9,935 nucleotides of DNA from JBOGZD01 sp050697155. Lineage in GTDB: Bacteria > Actinomycetota > Thermoleophilia > Solirubrobacterales > 70-9. A model generated the notes under the pieces. That model saw only the letters and a program-made list of their open reading frames with translations, ran no database searches and was not told the origin of the DNA. Below are positions 5,494 to 9,935 of this stretch, piece after piece; position 1 is the stretch's first letter, and every line of letters starts with the position of its first letter. Location: positions 1-9,935 of the forward strand of contig JBOGZD010000101.1 of NCBI GenBank assembly GCA_050697155.1, written 5' to 3'. The position numbers were made by a program, and so were the translations under genes.

Positions 5494-7749
5494 TCAGCCG
5501 GGGCCGGACGCGGCGAAGGTGGCGCCGACGGCGAGATCGCCGCCGGCGACGGTCTCGTGCGAGCGGGCGCCGCCGTCGGACCAGTGCAGCCAGTCGTACT
5601 GGACCCCGTTGAGCTCCTGCGGCGTCGGGGCGGTGAGGGTGAAGCGGGCGCCGATGATCACCCGCCTGGCAGTCGGGGTGGGCCCGTAGTCGTCGTTGAG
5701 GCCGAGCACCAGCCCGCTCGGCTCGCTCTGCAGCGTCACCCGCGCCGTGTGAGGGCGCAGGCGAACCTCGCGGCTGACCGCGAGCCCATCGCTGTCGGTC
5801 GCGGTGACCCGCAGCTTGAGGAAGGACGGGTATTCGTGCTCGGGGGTGGCGAAGCTTCCGCGCCGCCTGCCCGCGAGCTCCTGCACCGGATGGGTGTGGC
5901 AAGGCTCGTCCTCCCGGCAATGGCGCAGCAGGAGCTCCCAGTCGAGCGCCCGCGCCGGCACCGCCCCGTCCTCGCGGTCGCGCGCCGAGCCGGCGAAGCG
6001 GAAGCTGTCGTTCGCGGTCCAGCGCTGACCGCGGCGGGGGCGGTCGAGCTCGATCCTCGGCGGGGTATCGCCGGGGAAGATCCGGACCTCATCGGTGTCG
6101 CGCTGGCGGCGCCGATCGAAGACCCGCAGCCTGACCGTGAGCGGGCGCGAACGCCTGTATACCTCCTCGACCCGGCGGCGGCGAGAGTCGCCGAAGCGCC
6201 CGTCGCCGTCGAGGTCCCAGCTGTAGCGCAGTCGCTTGCGCTCGGGATCGCGCGAGCCCGCAGCGCTGAACCTGACCCGAAGCGGGGAGTCGCCGAAGGT
6301 CCTGCTCGCGTGCAGCGCGGCACGCGGCGGGCGGTTTCCGCCCGCATAGCCGATCCGGCGCACGGCCCCGCCGATGAGGTCGACGTAGTAGAGGCCGCCG
6401 GGGCCGAGCTCGAGGTCGACCGGGCCGCCGGCGCCAGCCGCGAACCGCCGTACCGAGGCCGGGTCGGGAAGCCCGTCGGCGCCGGCCTCGAGCACCCAGA
6501 TGCAGCTGCGGGCGTAGTCGGCGAAGAAGAGCGCGCCGTCGTAGGACTTCGGAAAGTCGCCCCCGCGGTAGAAGCTGAGCCCCGAGAGCGCCGACTGGCC
6601 GGGCGCACAGCCGTCACCCGCGACCACCGGGGCCTGGCGCCCGTAGGCGAACCACGGGTGGGCGACCGCTTGGCCGCTCGCCTGCTGCTCGGAGTAGAGC
6701 GACTCGCAGAGGTCGAGGTCGAGCGCGTCCCAGGCGGGGTTGACCGAGGACCCCTCGAAGCACGGCCAGCCGAAGTTGGCCAAGGTCGGCGGCACCCGGT
6801 TGATCTCGTCGAAGTACTCACTGCCGACGTCGGCCACCCACAGCTCCTCGGTGCCGGGACGGATCGCGAGCCGGAACGGGTTGCGATGTCCGAAGGAGAC
6901 GATCCGGCGGGCGTTCGCGTCGGGGCTCGAGGCGAACGGGTTCTCGGGCACCCCTGCACCGGTGCGCGGGTCGACGCGGATCACGGTCCCGTTGAGTCCC
7001 AGGGGATCGGCGGAGGTGCGCAGGTCCTGGGCTCGCAGCGCGCCCCCCTCGGCGGTCGGCGGAGTCTGCTGACCGCCGACCCCGACCGGGGGATCGCCGC
7101 AGGGGTTCGGGGGCGATCCGAACTGGCCGTAGTCGGCGAACTGGAAGCTGGCGCCGTCGCCTCCGGAGACATAGAGCGCGCCCGACGGGCCGAAGACGAG
7201 GTCGCCCGCCGAATGGCTTTGAAACTGCTGGCACCAGTCGTCGAGCAGGACCTTGGTGCGCTTGAGCTTTCGGCCCTTGACGGTCAGCCGGGTCAGCCGG
7301 CTCCCGATCACGCAGCCGTCGTCCGCGCCCGGGGGCTCCGGGCAGTCGTCGGAGTCGGCATCGGGAGCCCCCCAGGTCGGCGAGCTGCCGCCGAGCGGCG
7401 CATCGCGCGAGTAGAGGACGTAGATGTGGGGGCGCTTTGGAAACCGCGGATGGAGCGTCATCCCGAGCAGGCCGCGGTCGTGGAAGTTGTGGACGTCGGT
7501 GCGCAGGTCGGCGACCACCTTCGCCTTGCGGTCGCCGGGTCCCCTTACCGTCTTCACCAAGCCGCTCTTCTCGGCGATGTAGATCCTTCCCCCCGGCGCG
7601 AAGCTGACCGCGGTCGGATAGACCAGGTCCTCGACCACCGCGGTCTCGGTGAACTTCGGCAGCAGGGTCGCCCCCGGCGCGGCGCAGGGCAGCGCCAGCA
7701 CGGCGACCGCCGCCCCCAGTCCGCCCAGACTCCGGATCCTCCTCCCCAC
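5494..7749 (-). CDS. Secreted PQQ-dependent sugar dehydrogenase with PKD-like C-terminal domains
   Basis: Proteins of the glucose/sorbosone dehydrogenase family are six-bladed beta-propellers that oxidise aldoses outside the cytoplasm with PQQ. With GTG 7749 as start (751 residues) the N-terminus MGRRIRSLGGLGAAVAVLAL is a typical Sec signal, probably cleaved after APGA near 27. The propeller spans about 35-470: DRGLLGMTLHPRF (91-103), H179 in SHSAGDLVFGPSG matching the family's catalytic histidine, YVSGGDG, SFGHRNPFRLA with R289, and NFGWPCFEG. A PKD domain follows (about 474-558) with WDLDGDGRFGD. A further beta-rich region (about 562-751) has C611, C617, H618 and H620. The gene starts 29 bases after DUF503, inside an operon otherwise concerned with translation. 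The true substrate, and whether PQQ is bound, are unknown. Starts upstream of 7749 would overlap DUF503. Confidence 0.85.
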   Translation of the reverse strand: MGRRIRSLGGLGAAVAVLALPCAAPGATLLPKFTETAVVEDLVYPTAVSFAPGGRIYIAEKSGLVKTVRGPGDRKAKVVADLRTDVHNFHDRGLLGMTLHPRFPKRPHIYVLYSRDAPLGGSSPTWGAPDADSDDCPEPPGADDGCVIGSRLTRLTVKGRKLKRTKVLLDDWCQQFQSHSAGDLVFGPSGALYVSGGDGASFQFADYGQFGSPPNPCGDPPVGVGGQQTPPTAEGGALRAQDLRTSADPLGLNGTVIRVDPRTGAGVPENPFASSPDANARRIVSFGHRNPFRLAIRPGTEELWVADVGSEYFDEINRVPPTLANFGWPCFEGSSVNPAWDALDLDLCESLYSEQQASGQAVAHPWFAYGRQAPVVAGDGCAPGQSALSGLSFYRGGDFPKSYDGALFFADYARSCIWVLEAGADGLPDPASVRRFAAGAGGPVDLELGPGGLYYVDLIGGAVRRIGYAGGNRPPRAALHASRTFGDSPLRVRFSAAGSRDPERKRLRYSWDLDGDGRFGDSRRRRVEEVYRRSRPLTVRLRVFDRRRQRDTDEVRIFPGDTPPRIELDRPRRGQRWTANDSFRFAGSARDREDGAVPARALDWELLLRHCREDEPCHTHPVQELAGRRRGSFATPEHEYPSFLKLRVTATDSDGLAVSREVRLRPHTARVTLQSEPSGLVLGLNDDYGPTPTARRVIIGARFTLTAPTPQELNGVQYDWLHWSDGGARSHETVAGGDLAVGATFAASGPG

Positions 7750-7778
7750 GACCTGCGCCAGGGTAGCCGTCGCCGAGG

Positions 7779-8078
7779 TCAGCTGCGCACGTCGTTGAGC
7801 GTCAACAGGTCGCGGTCGAACCCGCAGCCCTCCGGGCACCGCGCCTCGACGAAGCGCTCGAGCTCATCGGCCCGGGCGCCCACCTCCGTCCCACCGACCA
7901 GGGCGCAGAGCAAGGTCGAGCGCTGCCAGGTTTCGTGGCCGTCGATCTCGGCCACCGCGGCGCCAAACCGCTGCCGAAGCTGCGTCTTGAGCGAGCTGAG
8001 CGTCTTGCGCTTCGTCTTCAAGCTGCCGGAGTCGTTGAGGTGCAGGCGTACCTCGACCAGGCAGACGTAGGCGACCAT
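7779..8078 (-). CDS. DUF503 (YlxP-like) protein
   Basis: This 99-residue protein belongs to the DUF503/YlxP family, whose members sit next to infB and rbfA in many Gram-positive bacteria. Its biochemical function is not established; a ribosome-associated role is inferred from the gene neighbourhood. The family pattern is visible: an N-terminal strand AYVCLVEVRLHL, then SLKTKRKTLSSLKTQLRQRFG, then AVAEIDGHETWQRSTLLCALVG. The C-terminal helix and tail (residues 67-99) contain two cysteines (CPEGC) that I do not recognise as a family feature. ATG 8078 lies 18 bases after the infB stop with only a weak AGG-type ribosome binding site, so coupling to infB is plausible. Confidence 0.88.
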   Translation of the reverse strand: MVAYVCLVEVRLHLNDSGSLKTKRKTLSSLKTQLRQRFGAAVAEIDGHETWQRSTLLCALVGGTEVGARADELERFVEARCPEGCGFDRDLLTLNDVRS

Positions 8079-8096
8079 GACGCCTAGCCTACGCTG

Positions 8097-9935
8097 CTAC
8101 TCCAGCGTCTTCTCGATCTGCTTGGTCTCGAAGACCTCGAGCACGTCGCCGACCTTGACGTCCTGGTAGCCCTCGAGCACGATCCCGCACTCGAGGCCCT
8201 CCTCGACCTCGGAGACGTCGTCCTTGAACCGGCGCAGCGAGCCGATCCGGCCGCTCCAGACGACGGTGCCCTCGCGGACCAGGCGGACCTCCGCGCCGCG
8301 GACGACCTTGCCGTCGCTGACGCGACAGCCGGCGATCGTGCCCACCCGGGACGCCTTGAAGAGCTCCAGCACCTCGGCCTGGCCGAGGGTCTCCTCGACC
8401 TCCTCGGGCTCGAGCATGCCCTCCATCGCGGCGCGCAGCTCCTCGGTCACCTTGTAGATCACCGAGTAGGTGCGGATCTCGACCCCCTCGGCCTCGGCCG
8501 CCCGGCGGGCGTCGGCGAGCGGGCGCACGTTGAAGCCGATGATCACCGCGTCGGAGGCGGCGGCGAGCATCACGTCCGACTCGTTGATGCCGCCGGGGGC
8601 GGCGTGGATCACGTTGACGACGATCTCCTCCTGGGGCAGCTTGGCGATCTCGTCCTGGAGCGCCTCGAGCGAGCCCGAAACATCGGCCTTGAGCACGATG
8701 TCGAGCTCGTTGAGCTCCCCCTCTCGAGCCTTGGCGAACACCTCGTCGAGGGTCAGCCTGCGCGATTGGCGCCGGGCGATCTGCTCGGTCTTCAGGCGGT
8801 GGACGCGTTCCTCAGCCAGCTGCCGGGCGCGGCGGTCGTTCTCAACGACCTCCACCCTCTCCCCGGCCTCGCAGACGCCGTCGAAGCCGAGCACCTCGAC
8901 CGGATCGCCGGGGGCGGCATGCTCGAGGCGGGTGCCGGTGTGATCATGCATCGCTCGGACCTTGCCCCACTGCGGGCCCGCGACCACGGAGTCGCCGACG
9001 TCCATGGTCCCTCGCTGGACGAGGATGGTGGCGACCGGCCCCCGACCGGGGTCGAGGTGGGACTCGATCACCGAGCCGGAGGCGGGCGCGTTCGGGTTCG
9101 CCTTCAGCTCCTCGACCTCGGCGACCAGGGCGATCATCTCGAGCAGCGTGTCGAGTCCCTCCTTGGTCTTCGCCGAGACGTTGACGAACACCGTCTCGCC
9201 TCCCCAGTCCTCGGGAGTCAGGTCGTGGCTTCCGAGCTCACCCTTGACCTTGTCCGCGTTCGAGTTCGGGAGGTCGATCTTGTTGATCGCGACGATGATC
9301 GGGACCCCGGCGGCCTTCGCGTGATCGATCGCCTCGACGGTCTGCGGCATCACCCCGTCGTCGGCAGCGACGACGAGGACGACGATGTCGGTGACGTCGG
9401 CGCCACGGGCGCGCATCGCGGTGAACGCCGCGTGGCCCGGGGTGTCGATGAAGCTGATCGTCTTTCCGTTCTGGTGCACCTGGTAGGCACCGATGTGCTG
9501 CGTGATCCCGCCCGCCTCGCCGGCGACGACCTCGGTCTCGCGGATCGCGTCGAGCAGCGAGGTCTTGCCGTGGTCGACGTGGCCCATGATCGTCACCACC
9601 GGCGGTCGGTCGGCGAGGTCCGACGGGGCGTCCTCGTAGACCGGCTCCTCCGGGGCCTCCTCGGCCGCGGTGACGATCTCGACCTTCTGGTCGAGCTCCT
9701 TGGCGACGGCGGCGATCGTCTCGTCGGAGAGCGTCTGGGTCAGCGTCGCCATCTCGCCGAGCTGCATCAGCTTCTTGATCACCTCCGCGCTGCCGACCCC
9801 GAGAGTCTCGGCGACCTCACGCACCGTCGCCCCGGAGGCGATCTTGATCGCCTCGGGCTCGACCTCGACCGGGGCTTTTGCGGGCGGCTCCTCCAGCAGC
9901 GGCCGGCGCCGGCGGCCGCCGCGCCGGCGCGGCGG
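8097..9935 (-). CDS. infB: Translation initiation factor IF-2, N-terminus beyond window
   Basis: IF2 is the GTPase that brings fMet-tRNA to the 30S subunit and promotes 50S joining. The frame is open to the window edge, leaving 612 visible residues. They begin with an Arg/Gly-rich linker and the IF2 N-domain module (REVAETLGVGSAEVIKKLMQ). The G domain follows: GHVDHGKT (G1, visible residues 118-125), GGITQHIG (G2), DTPGH (G3), NKID (G4) and SAK (G5). Next come domain II (GRGPVATILVQRG), domain III (KADVSGSLEAL) and the C-terminal fMet-tRNA-binding domain ending EKTLE. All G motifs are intact. The GTG at 9824 is not the true start, because conserved IF2 sequence and the linker extend past it. 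Actinobacterial IF2 usually has several hundred more N-terminal residues. It leads the visible part of the operon. Confidence 0.97.
   Translation of the reverse strand, partial: PPRRRGGRRRRPLLEEPPAKAPVEVEPEAIKIASGATVREVAETLGVGSAEVIKKLMQLGEMATLTQTLSDETIAAVAKELDQKVEIVTAAEEAPEEPVYEDAPSDLADRPPVVTIMGHVDHGKTSLLDAIRETEVVAGEAGGITQHIGAYQVHQNGKTISFIDTPGHAAFTAMRARGADVTDIVVLVVAADDGVMPQTVEAIDHAKAAGVPIIVAINKIDLPNSNADKVKGELGSHDLTPEDWGGETVFVNVSAKTKEGLDTLLEMIALVAEVEELKANPNAPASGSVIESHLDPGRGPVATILVQRGTMDVGDSVVAGPQWGKVRAMHDHTGTRLEHAAPGDPVEVLGFDGVCEAGERVEVVENDRRARQLAEERVHRLKTEQIARRQSRRLTLDEVFAKAREGELNELDIVLKADVSGSLEALQDEIAKLPQEEIVVNVIHAAPGGINESDVMLAAASDAVIIGFNVRPLADARRAAEAEGVEIRTYSVIYKVTEELRAAMEGMLEPEEVEETLGQAEVLELFKASRVGTIAGCRVSDGKVVRGAEVRLVREGTVVWSGRIGSLRRFKDDVSEVEEGLECGIVLEGYQDVKVGDVLEVFETKQIEKTLE

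Noticed and set aside
5123..5920. N-terminal extension of nrnA to an upstream start
   Set aside because: The extra 266 codons are out of phase with rbfA and the dehydrogenase gene and Arg-rich without motifs. ATG 5122 gives the family N-terminus and an ATGA overlap.
7680..7690. Possible lipobox around Cys22 of the sugar dehydrogenase (LALPC)
   Set aside because: Proline precedes the cysteine, which does not fit the usual Gly/Ala/Ser, and APGA just downstream is a good ordinary signal peptidase site.
7756..7770. TAnnnT-type -10 (TACCCT) ten bases before the sugar dehydrogenase GTG
   Set aside because: The match is minimal, sits in GC-rich sequence without a -35, and such hexamers are frequent by chance.
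7750..7839. Earlier start for the sugar dehydrogenase at 7839
   Set aside because: It would overlap the end of DUF503 by 61 bases and bury the signal peptide behind 30 charged residues. GTG 7749 places basic residues directly before the hydrophobic core.
5176..8070. A 964-codon open frame on the plus strand opposite rbfA, the sugar dehydrogenase and DUF503
   Set aside because: Its length is striking, but it crosses three real genes and two gene boundaries antisense. Its composition is biased and domain-free, so it is a GC shadow.
1..9935. Mobile elements, CRISPR arrays, tRNA or rRNA genes, defence or biosynthetic clusters
   Set aside because: I searched both strands by eye and saw no transposase or integrase motifs, no spaced direct repeats, no tRNA-like cloverleaf and no unexplained gene cluster. 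Every stretch beyond 70 bases is coding.

Overview
The window is very GC-rich (about 70% by eye) and almost entirely coding. Every gene I accept lies on the minus strand, so transcription runs from high to low coordinates. In that direction the order is infB (5' part off the window), a DUF503/YlxP gene, a secreted PQQ-type sugar dehydrogenase with PKD-like domains, rbfA, nrnA (DHH phosphoesterase), truB, ribF, rpsO and pnp (3' end off the window). Apart from the sugar dehydrogenase, this is the widely conserved bacterial nusA-infB translation and RNA-metabolism operon. The base composition, the presence of DUF503 and nrnA, the GTG/TTG starts, the scarce Shine-Dalgarno sequences and the compact TruB and RibF suggest a high-GC actinobacterium. 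A deep-branching class such as Thermoleophilia/Solirubrobacterales is my best guess; it is an inference, not a proven assignment.

Layout. Positions 9935-8097 encode IF2 from an Arg/Gly-rich linker through all its core domains. DUF503 follows after 18 bases. The 751-residue exported sugar dehydrogenase comes next (about 7749-5494), filling the place where rbfA would normally follow DUF503 directly. A 39-base, locally AT-richer gap precedes rbfA; it can be read as a weak terminator or as an extended -10 promoter. From rbfA on the genes are tightly packed: rbfA/nrnA and truB/ribF share ATGA overlaps, ribF/rpsO share a TTGA overlap, and nrnA/truB are 12 bases apart. Between rpsO and pnp is the longest gap (70 bases). 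It carries two hairpins and the only strong Shine-Dalgarno sequence in the window, immediately before pnp.

How the genes work together. IF2 starts translation. RbfA and TruB mature the 30S subunit and tRNA. S15 is a primary 16S rRNA-binding protein. PNPase degrades RNA to nucleoside diphosphates, and NrnA removes the shortest oligonucleotides and pAp. RibF makes FMN and FAD and is a habitual but functionally unrelated neighbour. The sugar dehydrogenase has no obvious link to this work.

I see no mobile element, CRISPR array, tRNA or rRNA gene, and no clear novel multi-gene system. The most notable points are the sugar dehydrogenase inside the translation operon, the ambiguous signal before rbfA, the hairpins next to the pnp ribosome binding site, the compact TruB and RibF, and the Arg/Gly tail of PNPase.
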